From NCBI GenBank assembly GCA_003151495.1, contig PLXR01000056.1, positions 1 through 54,855 on the forward strand: a stretch of 54,855 nucleotides of DNA, given 5' to 3'. Within the stretch, counting starts at the first letter, position 1; each line of letters opens with the position of its first letter. A program made the position numbers and the translations under genes. Positions 1 through 8,878 of the stretch are shown piece after piece. Origin of the DNA: Opitutaceae bacterium (GTDB lineage: Bacteria > Verrucomicrobiota > Verrucomicrobiia > Opitutales > Opitutaceae). Under the pieces are notes generated by a model, which did not search any database, was not told the origin of the DNA, and saw only the letters and a list, made by a program, of their open reading frames with translations.

Positions 1-2
1 CC

Positions 3-578
3 GGGACCGACTGCGTCGGCACCGCCATGCGCCACGGCTGCAGGAGCCTCGTCCAGATCGAGATCCTGCCGAAGCCGCCGATGGAGCGGGCCGCCGACAA
101 CCCCTGGCCCGAGTGGCCGAAGACCTACAAGCTCGACTACGGCCAGGAGGAGGCCGCGGCCCGGTTCGGGGACGACCCCAGGGTCTACGTGACGACCGTG
201 AAGAAGTTCACGGGGGACGCCGAGGGACGCGTAAAGGAGCTCACCACGGTCCAGATAAAGTGGGAGCGCAACGAGCAGGGCCAGTTTATCCCGAAGGAGC
301 AGCCCGGCACGGAGCAGGTGCGCCCGGCGCAGCTCGTCCTTCTCGCGATGGGCTTCCTCGGGCCGGAGCAGGCGCTCCTCAAGGAGATCGGCGTCGCGTG
401 CGACGGCCGGAGCAATGTGAAGGCCGACTTTGAGAGGTACACGACCAGCATCCCGGGCGTCTTCGCGGCCGGCGACTGCCGCCGCGGGCAGAGCTTGGTG
501 GTGTGGGCGATCAACGAGGGACGCGGCGCCGCGCGCGAGTGCGACCGCTTCCTGATGGGCACGACGGACCTCCCGTAG
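3..578 (+). CDS. gltD: Glutamate synthase small subunit, C-terminal part (5' end outside window)
   Basis: Reads open from the first bases of the window, so only the C-terminal ~191 residues are seen. GltD is the FAD/NADPH subunit that feeds electrons to GltB for making glutamate from glutamine and 2-oxoglutarate in the cytoplasm. The visible part starts inside the NADPH-binding domain ([13 protein letters not shown]) and contains the typical family segment [17 protein letters not shown]. It ends with the FAD-closing motif [18 protein letters not shown]. The combination is specific for GltD rather than other pyridine nucleotide oxidoreductases. gltB is expected just upstream, outside the window. 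The gene converges on the GreA-like gene with 3 bases between the stops. Confidence 0.95.
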   Translation, partial: GTDCVGTAMRHGCRSLVQIEILPKPPMERAADNPWPEWPKTYKLDYGQEEAAARFGDDPRVYVTTVKKFTGDAEGRVKELTTVQIKWERNEQGQFIPKEQPGTEQVRPAQLVLLAMGFLGPEQALLKEIGVACDGRSNVKADFERYTTSIPGVFAAGDCRRGQSLVVWAINEGRGAARECDRFLMGTTDLP

Positions 579-581
579 GCA

Positions 582-1061
582 CTATTCGACCGACGCCACC
601 CGGTGGGCGACCGGCCCGAGCCGGTCCGCGATCTTGACGACGTCGCCCTCCTTCTGCCCCAGGAGCTGCCTGCCGAGCGGGGAGGATGCCGTAACGACCG
701 TCGCGGCGGACTTCCCGTCGCGGGCCTCGAGCCCGCCCGAGAGCGGGCCCATGAGGTAGGCTGTCGTCCTTCCGTCCGCCTCCAGGGTCACAAGGGCCCC
801 CGCCGCGATCCCCTCGCCCGGCCCGAACGCCCTCAGGTTGAGCGCCTTCCACGCCGTGATCGCGTCGGCGATCTCGGACGCGATCCGGGCCTGGCCGGCG
901 GCCAGGTAGGCTGCGCTCTGGCTCCGCATGTCGAACTTGTCCTCGGCCCGGCTCTCCTCGTTCGTCGCCTCCTCGCGCGAGCCGAGCGCGGCCTCGGTCT
1001 GCAGCGCGAGCTCGGCCTCGAGCTGCGAAATCACCGACCGGGTAAGGGCGCTCTTGTCCAT
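582..1061 (-). CDS. GreA/GreB-family transcription elongation factor
   Basis: A 159-residue protein of normal GreA length. An N-terminal helical, charged region (residues ~1-75) fits the Gre coiled coil. The C-terminal FKBP-like domain carries the typical ending ASSPLGRQLLGQKEGDVV at ~125-143. Known Gre factors insert the coiled coil into the RNA polymerase secondary channel and stimulate cleavage of backtracked RNA. The N-terminal part is not a close match to canonical GreA, so it could be a lineage-specific Gre paralogue or polymerase-binding factor. ATG at 1061 is the first good start. It is transcribed divergently from the DUF5069 gene with a ~30-bp gap, so the two promoters must overlap. 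Confidence 0.8.
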   Translation of the reverse strand: MDKSALTRSVISQLEAELALQTEAALGSREEATNEESRAEDKFDMRSQSAAYLAAGQARIASEIADAITAWKALNLRAFGPGEGIAAGALVTLEADGRTTAYLMGPLSGGLEARDGKSAATVVTASSPLGRQLLGQKEGDVVKIADRLGPVAHRVASVE

Positions 1062-1093
1062 GGGGGGTTAAGGGGTATACCTCCTTGTCCCCG

Positions 1094-1555
1094 ATGCCGT
1101 CAAAGCCCATCCCCGGATCGACCGGCGAGGTCCTAACCTGCCTCCCGTCGCCCTACTGCGCGCACGCCCGGACGGGTCTCCTCTACCTGCCGAGGTTCCT
1201 GGCCAAATGCCGGTATGTGAAGGACCATGGCGCGCTTCCGGCTAGCTATGCCAAGAACTTCAAGCGGGGACTCGACCGGTTCCTCTGCCTGCACCTCGGG
1301 ATCGACCCGGCCGCCGTCGAGCAGCTTGTGAGGGACTCGGGCGACGACGACGAGACCGAGCGCGGGCTCGCCCGGATCCTGCCCGCGGACGTGCGCGCCG
1401 CGAAATGGAACCGGGAGCTGGTCCAGAAGGGCATGACGGCGGCGGGCCGCGAGTTCCTCCTGGAGGCGCTGACAAAGATGGGGTGCGCCGACCGTGCGGA
1501 GGACATCAAGAGCGTCCCCGACCTGATCGACTTCGACGAGGGCCGCATCGAATGA
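1094..1555 (+). CDS. DUF5069 domain protein
   Basis: A 153-residue soluble protein from ATG 1094; a TTG three codons earlier is also possible. It resembles the DUF5069 family, common in Verrucomicrobia and other environmental bacteria: near the N terminus it has the TGLLYLPRFLAKCR segment, followed by helical regions and a short acidic C terminus. No catalytic motif is evident and the function is unknown. It overlaps the next gene by ATGA (1552-1555), so the two are translationally coupled. Confidence 0.7.
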   Translation: MPSKPIPGSTGEVLTCLPSPYCAHARTGLLYLPRFLAKCRYVKDHGALPASYAKNFKRGLDRFLCLHLGIDPAAVEQLVRDSGDDDETERGLARILPADVRAAKWNRELVQKGMTAAGREFLLEALTKMGCADRAEDIKSVPDLIDFDEGRIE

Positions 1556-1881
1556 TCAAGGGCCAAAAGGTCGTCTGCATCAACGACACCTTCAACGGGT
1601 TCGTGAAGGCCGTGTACAAGGAGCTCCCCGTGAAGGGGACGACCTACACGATCCGAGAGGTGTTCCTGGGAAGGGAAAAGGTCGTCGAGGGCGGGGATTC
1701 GGCGACCGTGGGGCTGCTCCTCGTGGAGCTCACCAATCCCCCGGACCCCTTCCATGTCGGCAAGCAGGAGCTCGGGTTCTCGTCGGAGAGGTTCGCGCCG
1801 CTCGAGGAGCTCCCGCCCGAGGAGGCCGAGGTCGGCGAGGAGGCGGGGGTTGGAGCCGACGCGGGATACTGGGCGAACTGA
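1552..1881 (+). CDS. Small conserved protein of unknown function
   Basis: A 109-residue protein whose ATG (1552-1554) overlaps the stop of the DUF5069 gene. It opens with KGQKVVCINDTFNGFVKAVY and continues with LPVKGTTYTIREVF. This pattern is seen in short beta-rich proteins of bacteria and phages that are annotated as hypothetical. The last ~20 residues are acidic (EELPPEEAEVGEEAG). No signal peptide or membrane segment. The fold could be a small SH3/KOW-like barrel, but that is only an inference from the KGxxVVCI...G.TYTIREV pattern. It ends 7 bp before the stop of the convergent lipoprotein gene. Confidence 0.65.
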   Translation: MIKGQKVVCINDTFNGFVKAVYKELPVKGTTYTIREVFLGREKVVEGGDSATVGLLLVELTNPPDPFHVGKQELGFSSERFAPLEELPPEEAEVGEEAGVGADAGYWAN

Positions 1882-1888
1882 CCCCCGG

Positions 1889-2305
1889 TCAGTCGACCAC
1901 CCGCACCGTCAGCTTGCACGTCGCGACGGGGACCGCCTCCATCGCAGCGGGGTTGATCAGGACGAACAGAAGGTCGCTCTTCCCCGGCTTGAGCGAATAG
2001 AACGACACCTCGGTCGCGGGCCCGGGAGCCGCGGTGGCCGACGCCTTCAGCCCTCCCATCTGCTCCAGAACCTTGTTGTTGTTGGCAACGATCTCCCAGG
2101 AGAGGCCCGAGCCCGCGGCCGGGCCCGGCAGCACGACCCGGATGGCGGACACGAGGCCCATCTCGACGTCCGGAGTGGGCTGGTCGGCGGAGAGGACGAA
2201 GGTCCGGTTCGTCTTGGGCGAGCGCGAGGGCGCCGAGTCGCAGCCCGCGGCCAAAAGCGCTGCGGCAAGGCCGGCGCAGAGGAGGAGTCTTGGGGAGGGT
2301 TTCAT
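1889..2305 (-). CDS. Lipoprotein, possibly chagasin-like fold
   Basis: A 138-residue protein with a lipoprotein signal: a hydrophobic stretch then LAAALLAAGC, placing the lipidated Cys at residue 22. The mature part is beta-rich, with SGLSWEIVANNNKVLEQMGG at mid-protein and GKSDLLFVLINPA later. The glycine/SW pattern is faintly like I42 (chagasin) protease inhibitors, which use loops NPTTGY.W and a GG-rich loop, but the match is weak. ATG 2305 overlaps the stop of the upstream kinase-like gene (ATGA), so it is the last cistron of the 6792-1889 operon. Confidence 0.6.
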   Translation of the reverse strand: MKPSPRLLLCAGLAAALLAAGCDSAPSRSPKTNRTFVLSADQPTPDVEMGLVSAIRVVLPGPAAGSGLSWEIVANNNKVLEQMGGLKASATAAPGPATEVSFYSLKPGKSDLLFVLINPAAMEAVPVATCKLTVRVVD

Positions 2306-3408
2306 CGGAGTTTGGATTCCAGGGCGGCGAGCACGGGACGGCCGACGTGGCGTCGGATGGATTCGAGGTTCTCCCTGACGAGGGCGCCCATGGATTCGCA
2401 GAGCCTGTATTCGGGCCTCCCGTAGTGCTCGGCAAGCGAATCCCGCAGCATGTGGACCTTCTCGGGGGGGGCGAGCGGGTCGCGCTCCATGGCCCCGAGG
2501 AGGAGGCCGAGGCGGCCCGCCGCGAGCTCGGCCCGGTGCAGCATGAGGGTCTGCTCCTCGCGCAGGTACTGGTTGGCCGTCTCGGTCCGAAGCTGCCTCG
2601 TGCAGTAGCGCACCAGGGGCGCGTTCTCCTTGAAGAACTGCGGCCGGTAGAAGTTCTTGAGCCCGTTGTAGCTCTGCTGGTCAAAGTCCATGGCCCGGAC
2701 GCGCAGCTGGGTGTCCTCGAAGTCGGGCGTGACCACGAACACGAAATTGTAGGAGCGCATGTCGCCGAGCAGCCGGACGAAGCACCGCTCGTTGAACTTC
2801 ACGAGCTCCTTGGCGACCCTCACCGGGGAAAGCTCGGGCCTGTCGAGCCAGCGCTCGATGAAGATGTCGCCCGGGATCCCCGGGATGTGCTCCTCGACGA
2901 GCGTGTCCCCGTGCGTGAGGAAGTTCAGGCGGTTCGGGGAGAGCAGGTGCTCGAGCTCAAGGCCGTAGACCCGGGATGCGTCCGCCTTCTTCACGTAGAA
3001 GTAGTCCTGGTTGTCGTTGTACGCGTTGACGATGCGGATCCTGAACGGCGTCGAGTTTCCGAAGGTGCAGAAGTCCACGCGGTCGGCGTAGAGGTGCTGG
3101 ACCACGGACATGTCCCCGTCGACCTTCAGGAGGGCGTAGATCTGCTTGAGCCCCTCGTTGAGCGAGCGCATCTCCTCCCCGTCGTAGATCACCGTGTCCC
3201 AGAGCGTGGGCTTGCCGTCCGAGTCCGAGAGGGGGATCACCTCCGTGAAGCCGCGGAGCCGCTCGTAGGTGACCGGCAGGTCGCGCTCCCGCTTGTACGC
3301 GCGCAGGTACCCCCGGAGCCCCTCCCCTATCGGGACGGACGGCTTCCTCCGGGTCGCCGGGATCGCCTCGGGGGGGGCCGGCGGGGCGGCGGCGCGGCGG
3401 GGTTTCAA
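2302..3408 (-). CDS. Uncharacterised protein with kinase-like active-site residues
   Basis: A 368-residue protein starting at a TTG (3408) that overlaps the TGA of the upstream permease-type gene. The open frame extends further 5', but that stretch lies in another gene. I do not recognise a named family. Its order of residues does resemble a protein-kinase/aminoglycoside-kinase fold: YFYVKK at 136-141, an acidic helix GLELEHLL at 149-156, a hinge-like TLVEEHIPGIPG at 169-180, GDMRSYN at 215-221 (Asp then Asn at +5, as in kinase catalytic loops) and MDFD at 240-243 in the DFG position. No glycine-rich loop is evident. Family and substrate are unknown. It is coupled to the lipoprotein downstream. 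Confidence 0.75.
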   Translation of the reverse strand: MKPRRAAAPPAPPEAIPATRRKPSVPIGEGLRGYLRAYKRERDLPVTYERLRGFTEVIPLSDSDGKPTLWDTVIYDGEEMRSLNEGLKQIYALLKVDGDMSVVQHLYADRVDFCTFGNSTPFRIRIVNAYNDNQDYFYVKKADASRVYGLELEHLLSPNRLNFLTHGDTLVEEHIPGIPGDIFIERWLDRPELSPVRVAKELVKFNERCFVRLLGDMRSYNFVFVVTPDFEDTQLRVRAMDFDQQSYNGLKNFYRPQFFKENAPLVRYCTRQLRTETANQYLREEQTLMLHRAELAAGRLGLLLGAMERDPLAPPEKVHMLRDSLAEHYGRPEYRLCESMGALVRENLESIRRHVGRPVLAALESKLR

Positions 3409-4445
3409 CGGGGGGAAGGGACCTGGTCGCGGCAGGTTTCCCAGTGCCCGGCCAGCTCGTGGGTGACGCGGCTGCCGACCCGGTACGCGGCCTCGAGGGA
3501 GGGGATGTACCCCGCGTATTCCGAGTGGAGGCTCTTGTTCACGTCCTGCTGCGGCGACTGCATGCAGTAGTTGCTCGCGGTCCTCAGGAAGAGCACCCGC
3601 TGGAAGTCGACCCTGCCCATCTTCGAAAGCCGGCTGAGCGCCGCGGCGATCCCCTGGTCCTCCATGTCGCTCATCGCAAGCTCCCCCTTTCCGTCCGTCC
3701 AGAGCCGGGTCCAGTCCGACGCCCACTGGGTCAGCGCCTTCCCGTGCCAGTAGCGGCACGACCCGAAGGTCTCGCCGCAAAGGACAAACGGGGGCTTCTG
3801 CGCGTTCGGGAAGCCCACGTAGAGAGCCCTGTAGGCCCTCATGCCGTCCGTGTCGGGGATCTGGGTCTCCCTCGTAAGGCCGTAGGCCCAGTCGACGAGC
3901 GACCGGTTCAGGGGGTACGCCATCGTGTCCGGCTCCCACCCCTCCCTCTTGGGTTTCTGGTTGGGAAGGGTGGAGCCGATGGGTATGATCCCGTAGGGCC
4001 ATGAGGCGTCGGCCTCGCGGGAATCGATCTCGTAGGCGACGTCCCCGTCGATCACGAAATGCGCCCATGCGGCGCTCCCGATCGAAGCCGCCGCCGGGTT
4101 GACCCCCGCGATCCCGTTGACGACCCAGTACGTCCTCGAGAAGTCGAACTTCCCGCTCATCACGAGTGCCATGATCTGGTTCGACGAGCGCACCGTCGCG
4201 CCGGAGACGACCCCGATCGTCCCGTTCCCGTCGGTGAGGACCGGGTGGTCCACGCCCGGCACGTCGATCGACTGCGTCCAGTTCTCGCGCTCCACCCAGA
4301 ACTGGAACTCGCCCGGCCTGTCTCCCCGGTCGGCGCCCACCTCGAAGGTCACTACGACCGCGACCTTGACCGGGATGGGTTCCGACGCCGCCTGGGCCGC
4401 CTGGACAAGGAGAAACGGGACAAGGAATCGGGCGGCGCGCGTCAT
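3405..4445 (-). CDS. Purine nucleoside permease (NUP) family protein, exported
   Basis: A 346-residue protein with an N-terminal signal sequence (ARFLVPFLLVQAAQA). The mature protein has the family's features: VKVAVVVTFEVGADRGDRPGEF at the start, GTIGVVSGATVRSSNQI, the YWVVNGIAGVNPA nucleoside-phosphorylase-like motif at ~110, and MEDQGIAAALSRL plus FLRTASNYCMQSP towards the C terminus. In fungi the family is linked to purine nucleoside uptake, but the fold is that of nucleoside phosphorylase/nucleosidase. A periplasmic nucleosidase role is therefore equally plausible. Its ATG is one base after the stop of the peptidase gene, and its stop overlaps the next TTG start. Confidence 0.85.
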   Translation of the reverse strand: MTRAARFLVPFLLVQAAQAASEPIPVKVAVVVTFEVGADRGDRPGEFQFWVERENWTQSIDVPGVDHPVLTDGNGTIGVVSGATVRSSNQIMALVMSGKFDFSRTYWVVNGIAGVNPAAASIGSAAWAHFVIDGDVAYEIDSREADASWPYGIIPIGSTLPNQKPKREGWEPDTMAYPLNRSLVDWAYGLTRETQIPDTDGMRAYRALYVGFPNAQKPPFVLCGETFGSCRYWHGKALTQWASDWTRLWTDGKGELAMSDMEDQGIAAALSRLSKMGRVDFQRVLFLRTASNYCMQSPQQDVNKSLHSEYAGYIPSLEAAYRVGSRVTHELAGHWETCRDQVPSPR

Positions 4446-4446
4446 T

Positions 4447-6792
4447 TCAAAGGCCGTCCGGGGCGGGCGGGGGCGTCGGCCGGGCGGCGGGCCTGGACTG
4501 GCCGAGCCTCGGGACGAGCTGCGTCGCGGCCTCGTCAAGTCGCGCCGCCGCGGAGTTGAGCGCGGCCGCCACGTCGGGGATCGAGTCGACGGCGGCGGCC
4601 CAATTGCGCTGCTCCACGGACTCGCGCACCGACGGAAGCGTCTTTGCGGCGTAGCCCGTGTAGATTCCGGGCGCATAGAGCATGTGCCGGTACCACGCGC
4701 GGCCCGGGAGGCCCCTCGCGCGGGTGAGGGACTGCTCGACGCCCTGGAGCAGCTCGTTGAGGCGCGCGAGCTCGACGGCGGGCAGCCGGAAATCCGTGCC
4801 CAGGGCCCGGTCGAAGGCCGCGTCGTAGGCCTCCGCGCTCGCCTTGAGGCGGGCCGCGGCCGCGGTGAGCGGGGCGAAGTCGAACCTCGGCACGTCCCCA
4901 GGGCTCTCGGGCGGCGCGTACGCCTCGCCCGGGTCGGCGGCCAGCCGGAACGCCCCGGAATCGATCAGCTGCCTGAGCTTCCGGGAGTCCTCCCTCTCGT
5001 CGTCGGCGAGCTTCACGACCTCCGACACGTAGCGCCCGGCCACGTCGGCGAGGCCGCCAAACCTCATCGGGAGCACGTCCGCGTCCGCCGTGCGCAGGAC
5101 GAGGCGGCCCGCGGTCTCGGCAAGCGCGACACCGTAGAGGAACTTCGGGTCGCCGAACCGGATGAAGTGGTCGAACGAGTCGTAGGTCGAATGATAGATC
5201 CCCCCGTCGGCGTCCTCTCCCTGGAAACCGAGGTTGACGGACGCGATGCCCAGGTGCTGGAGGAACGGCGTGTAGTCCGAGCCCGACCCGAGCGCCTCGA
5301 TCGGGAATTCGGCGCCGGACTCCACCGCGTCCTTCTCGGCCTGACCGTCGGAGCCCGACGTGGCGGGGACTCCGTCGACTTTGATCCTGGCGCGCAGCCG
5401 GTCCAGGATGCTGGCGCCGGTCTCGGGGTCGGTCACGGCGCCGCCCACCTCGTTGACCAGGCGCTGGTAGGAGTGGCTGCCGCCGACATAGAGGAAGCCC
5501 CTGCCGTTCGTGTCCGAATTCACATAGAGGACGGCCTTCCTCTGGAGCTCCTCCGCGTGCGTCTCGGCCCACTCGGTGGACCCGATGAGGCCGGGCTCCT
5601 CCGCGTCCCAGCTCGCGTAGACGATCGTCCGCTTCGGCCTCCAGCCGGACTTTGCGAGGGTCCCGATCGCCTTGGCCTCGGCCATCACCGCCGTGTTGCC
5701 GGCGAGGGGATCCCAGGCGCCGAAGACCCAGCCGTCGTGGTGGTTGCCCCGGATCACCCACTGGTCCGGGTAGGTCGCACCCCGCATCACCGCGACGACG
5801 TCGTAGATCGTCTTCTGCCCCCAGTCCGAGGCGACGGCGAGGTGGACCTTCGCGGGACCGGGGCCCATGTGGTAGGTGAAGGGAAGGGCTCCGCGCCAGC
5901 CCGCGGGAGCCACCGGCCCCTCGAGCGCGGCGAGGAGAGGCGTCGCATCGCGGGACGAGATGGGAATGACCGGGATCTTGAGGAGGGTCCTGGCCTCGGC
6001 GATCGGCAGGCGCTTCGCGTCCTTGGTCGCCCCGATCCCCGGCGTGAGCGGGTCGCCCGAGTACTGGGTGATGTCCCCCACCGAGCCGCGCTGCACGCCG
6101 TCCTCGGGGCGGTAGCCCCCCTTGGGATAGGTGTCGCCGGACCAGTACCCGTATTCGTGGGGGTCGGAGTAGATGATGCAGGCCACGGCGCCGTGCTCCT
6201 GGGCGAGCTTCGGCTTCAGCCCCCGCCAGCACTGCCCGTACCGGGCGATGACGATCTTCCCCCGGACATCGATCCCGCGGCGCCCGAGCTCGGCATAGTC
6301 CTCCAGGGTTCCGAAGTTCACGTACACCAGGTCGGCGGTGGCGTCCCCGTCGGCACCGTAGATGTTGTAGGGGGGCAGGCCGCCCCCGGCGTGGCCGGAG
6401 GTCCGGTCGCCCTGCACCTCGGGCTCCGCGAGCCGGGCCCTGTAGGAGGTGGGCGCCACCATCTCGAGCGCCATGCTCCTCGGGGTCGGGTAGAGCACCT
6501 CGAAGGTCTCGATCCGCGCTTCCCATCCCCACTCCTTGAATTTCCCCAGCATGAACTCCGCGTTCGCCTTGTCGTGCGGGGAGCCGACCTGGTTCGGCTC
6601 CGAGGACATCTGCTCAAGCCATGTGCGGAGCTCGGCCGGGTCGATCGCGGCATCGAAGGCCTTTTCGCGGGCGAGCTCGGCCGCCGCCGCCGCCGCCTTG
6701 AAGCCCAGCGGGGCCGCGGGCTCCGCGAGCACCATCGACCCGGGAATCGCCGCGCAGGCCAGCGCCGCGCCGATTGCTCGAATCGATCTCAT
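4447..6792 (-). CDS. M28-family zinc peptidase with PA and TFR-dimerisation domains (glutamate carboxypeptidase II-like), exported
   Basis: A 781-residue protein with a signal peptide (cut after AEPAA). Domain order matches glutamate carboxypeptidase II: an N-terminal segment, a protease-associated (PA) insert around GKIVIARYGQCWRG, a zinc peptidase domain, and a helical transferrin-receptor-like dimerisation domain in the last ~120 residues. The metal ligands and catalytic Glu are visible: GNHHDGWVFGAWDP (His/Asp), SWDAEEPGLIGS (catalytic EE), YVNSDTNGRG (Asp) and IYHSTYDSFDHF (His). Such enzymes remove C-terminal acidic or other residues from peptides in the periplasm. It is the first gene of a four-gene minus operon. 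Confidence 0.92.
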   Translation of the reverse strand: MRSIRAIGAALACAAIPGSMVLAEPAAPLGFKAAAAAAELAREKAFDAAIDPAELRTWLEQMSSEPNQVGSPHDKANAEFMLGKFKEWGWEARIETFEVLYPTPRSMALEMVAPTSYRARLAEPEVQGDRTSGHAGGGLPPYNIYGADGDATADLVYVNFGTLEDYAELGRRGIDVRGKIVIARYGQCWRGLKPKLAQEHGAVACIIYSDPHEYGYWSGDTYPKGGYRPEDGVQRGSVGDITQYSGDPLTPGIGATKDAKRLPIAEARTLLKIPVIPISSRDATPLLAALEGPVAPAGWRGALPFTYHMGPGPAKVHLAVASDWGQKTIYDVVAVMRGATYPDQWVIRGNHHDGWVFGAWDPLAGNTAVMAEAKAIGTLAKSGWRPKRTIVYASWDAEEPGLIGSTEWAETHAEELQRKAVLYVNSDTNGRGFLYVGGSHSYQRLVNEVGGAVTDPETGASILDRLRARIKVDGVPATSGSDGQAEKDAVESGAEFPIEALGSGSDYTPFLQHLGIASVNLGFQGEDADGGIYHSTYDSFDHFIRFGDPKFLYGVALAETAGRLVLRTADADVLPMRFGGLADVAGRYVSEVVKLADDEREDSRKLRQLIDSGAFRLAADPGEAYAPPESPGDVPRFDFAPLTAAAARLKASAEAYDAAFDRALGTDFRLPAVELARLNELLQGVEQSLTRARGLPGRAWYRHMLYAPGIYTGYAAKTLPSVRESVEQRNWAAAVDSIPDVAAALNSAAARLDEAATQLVPRLGQSRPAARPTPPPAPDGL

Positions 6793-6902
6793 ACGTGCAG
6801 AAAAGCCGCTGCCCCACCCGAGGGCAAGCGCCCAACGGGCCCCAGTTAGGGTTTGCGATTCCGCAGCGGTGGAGGCAACGTCGCCCGTCCCCGAGGCCCA
6901 CG

Positions 6903-7361
6903 ATGAGAAAGACCACCATTGCCGTCATGGCATCCGCGCTGGCGATCCTCGCGGGCTGCTCCCAATCCGCCACGGAGAAGGCCAAGGCGGAGATCCTCGC
7001 CGCGGACAAGGCATTCTGCGCGCTGTCCCAGAAGTCCGGCGCAAAGGCCGCATTCCTCGCGAACATCGCGATGGACGGCAAGCTCCTGAGCAGCGAGGCG
7101 ATCGGGCCCGAGGCGGTCCGCGGCGCGTTCGCCCAGCTGCCGGAGACCGCCTCCCTCACCTGGGAGCCATCCTTCGTCGATGTGTCCGCCTCGGGCGACC
7201 TCGGCTACACCTGGGGGCGGTATACAATGGCCATCCCGCTTCCGAAGTACGGGCCCAAGCCCTACCTCCGGCAGGGGACCTATGTGACGGTCTGGCGCCG
7301 CGACCCCTCCGGGGCGTGGAAGGTGGCGCTGGACGGGGGAACCCCGGACGGGCAGAAGTGA
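6903..7361 (+). CDS. Lipoprotein with NTF2/SnoaL-like (DUF4440-type) domain
   Basis: A 152-residue protein with a lipoprotein signal ending LAILAGC (Cys ~18). The mature part is one small alpha+beta domain. It begins with a helix (KAKAEILAADKAFCALSQK), has the typical IGPEAVRGAFAQLP and DLGYTWGRY segments, and ends TVWRRDPSGAWKVALDGG. This is the layout of DUF4440/SnoaL-like proteins of the NTF2 superfamily, which often bind small ligands and rarely have a known reaction. It converges on the phosphoesterase gene with an 18-bp gap and is divergent from the peptidase operon. Confidence 0.8.
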   Translation: MRKTTIAVMASALAILAGCSQSATEKAKAEILAADKAFCALSQKSGAKAAFLANIAMDGKLLSSEAIGPEAVRGAFAQLPETASLTWEPSFVDVSASGDLGYTWGRYTMAIPLPKYGPKPYLRQGTYVTVWRRDPSGAWKVALDGGTPDGQK

Positions 7362-7379
7362 CGGTGCGGCCCGCCGCGG

Positions 7380-8780
7380 CTACTTTGAGATATCCTCGGA
7401 GTCGAGCGGCCTCCCGTCGCCATCGAACATCGCGATCCGCATGAGCGCCTGGTCGGCATCGAGCGTGAGGAATCCAAACGAAGACTCGGCGAACTCGGTG
7501 CCGGGGGCCTTCCCGGAGACCTTGCCCAGAGGCGCGCCCCCGCCGCCGCTCATGAAGAAATGCACCCCGTCCCGCGGCTCCATGCGGGCCATCGCGTGCT
7601 GGTGGCCGCAGAGGTAGGCGTCGACCCTTCCCCTGAGCAAGGGCCAGAGCCGGGCGCGCATGTATTCCATGTACCTTCCCGCCTTGGCGTTTCGCTCCGG
7701 GGCGAAGATCGGGTGGTGCCCATAGGCCACCTTCCACCGGGCGGTGCTGGAGGCGATCGCCCTGTCCAGCCAGAGGACCTCGGCCTCCGAGATCTCCGTC
7801 GTGTCGAGCGCGAAGAACTGCACCGGCCCTGCGGTGAAGGAGTAGTAGGGCGCGGGGAACCTCCAGGTCGGGCTGCGATAGGCGATCTCGGACGCGGCGC
7901 CGTCGTCGGAGTACCACTCGTGGTTCCCGAGCGTGGGATAGAACGCTATCCCCAACGGCCCGTAGGGCGCCTCCCACCAGTCCCTCCACCTCGGGTCGTC
8001 GGTGCCCGTCATCCCCGACGGGTAGAAGTTGTCGCCGAACGTCAGCCCAAGGTCGAAGGGCCTCGCCCTTCCCATGGCCGCGATCGCTGCAGCGACCGCT
8101 TTCTGGCCCCCCGATCCGGTGCCGAAGTCGCCCATCCCCACGACCCTGAGGCGCTGGCCCGGCGGCTTTACCCCGAACACGCCCGGGGGCCTGCGCATGA
8201 ACCCCGGAAGGGACGCGCCCCGCTCGAGCATCTCCCAGCGCTCGTCGGCTGCCGCAAGCTCCCCGAGCGTCCCCGTGTCGCCCGCCTTCCGCGCGGCCGC
8301 TATCCGCGCCGTGAGGACCTCGCGCATCCGCCGGGCATCGACGCGGCGCTCCGCGTCGAGGCACGCGAGCATCAGGTCCGCGTCGACGGCCGACCGGGCA
8401 AGCGCCTCAAGCGCCACCCCGACGCCCGCCTGGTCCGCCCAGAACCCGTCGACCGCGATCACCTTTAGGACAAGCAGGGCAGTCGCCGGGGGCTCGCTGG
8501 GGAGGCGCCCGAGCACGAAGCCCGCGGCCGCGGGCTCGCTGGCGAGCCTGACCATGACCTCCTGCTCAAGCTCGGCGGGCGAGAACGCGAGGAGGGACCT
8601 GAACTCCTTGTCATCCTCCCGGAGCCACCTGCGCGCCGCGTCGCCCACCTCGCGCGGAAGCCGCCCGGCCACCTCCTCGACCCGCGATGCACCCGCCGGG
8701 GGGCCGTCGGCCCGGGAGGCCGAGGGGCACGCCGCGAGGATTGCTGAAAGCAGGATAGGGAGGCTCCAGGGCGGTCTCAT
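7380..8780 (-). CDS. Metallophosphoesterase, purple acid phosphatase-like, exported
   Basis: A 466-residue protein with a signal peptide ending near ASRADG. Residues ~25-190 are a helical region not found in compact acid phosphatases. The C-terminal ~270 residues carry the full set of calcineurin-type metal motifs in order: MGDFGTGS, TFGDNFYPSG, LGNHEWYSDD, AYGHHPIFAPE and LCGHQHAMARM, then FFMSGGGGAPLG. The set and spacing resemble tartrate-resistant acid phosphatase (type 5), so hydrolysis of phosphomonoesters outside the cytoplasm is the likely role. It stands alone, with ~100 bp between its start and the next minus-strand gene upstream. Confidence 0.9.
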   Translation of the reverse strand: MRPPWSLPILLSAILAACPSASRADGPPAGASRVEEVAGRLPREVGDAARRWLREDDKEFRSLLAFSPAELEQEVMVRLASEPAAAGFVLGRLPSEPPATALLVLKVIAVDGFWADQAGVGVALEALARSAVDADLMLACLDAERRVDARRMREVLTARIAAARKAGDTGTLGELAAADERWEMLERGASLPGFMRRPPGVFGVKPPGQRLRVVGMGDFGTGSGGQKAVAAAIAAMGRARPFDLGLTFGDNFYPSGMTGTDDPRWRDWWEAPYGPLGIAFYPTLGNHEWYSDDGAASEIAYRSPTWRFPAPYYSFTAGPVQFFALDTTEISEAEVLWLDRAIASSTARWKVAYGHHPIFAPERNAKAGRYMEYMRARLWPLLRGRVDAYLCGHQHAMARMEPRDGVHFFMSGGGGAPLGKVSGKAPGTEFAESSFGFLTLDADQALMRIAMFDGDGRPLDSEDISK

Positions 8781-8878
8781 GGGTGGAATTCTCGCGCGCG
8801 GGAACGGCGACTCGAGGGATATTTTTGGGGTTCGCCGACCGGGCCGTTACGTTCGTGCGACGGCGGGAAAGCCCCGGC

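Noticed and set aside
3409-4068. 5' extension of the kinase-like gene
   Set aside because: The frame is open up to 4068 but overlaps the permease-type gene, and its translation is not protein-like. The TTG at 3408 overlapping the upstream stop is the better start.
4099-6849. Very long plus-strand open frame opposite the peptidase operon
   Set aside because: It is an antisense shadow of the M28 peptidase and permease-type genes in GC-rich DNA. The translation is low-complexity (Arg/Gly/Val-rich) and has no motif.
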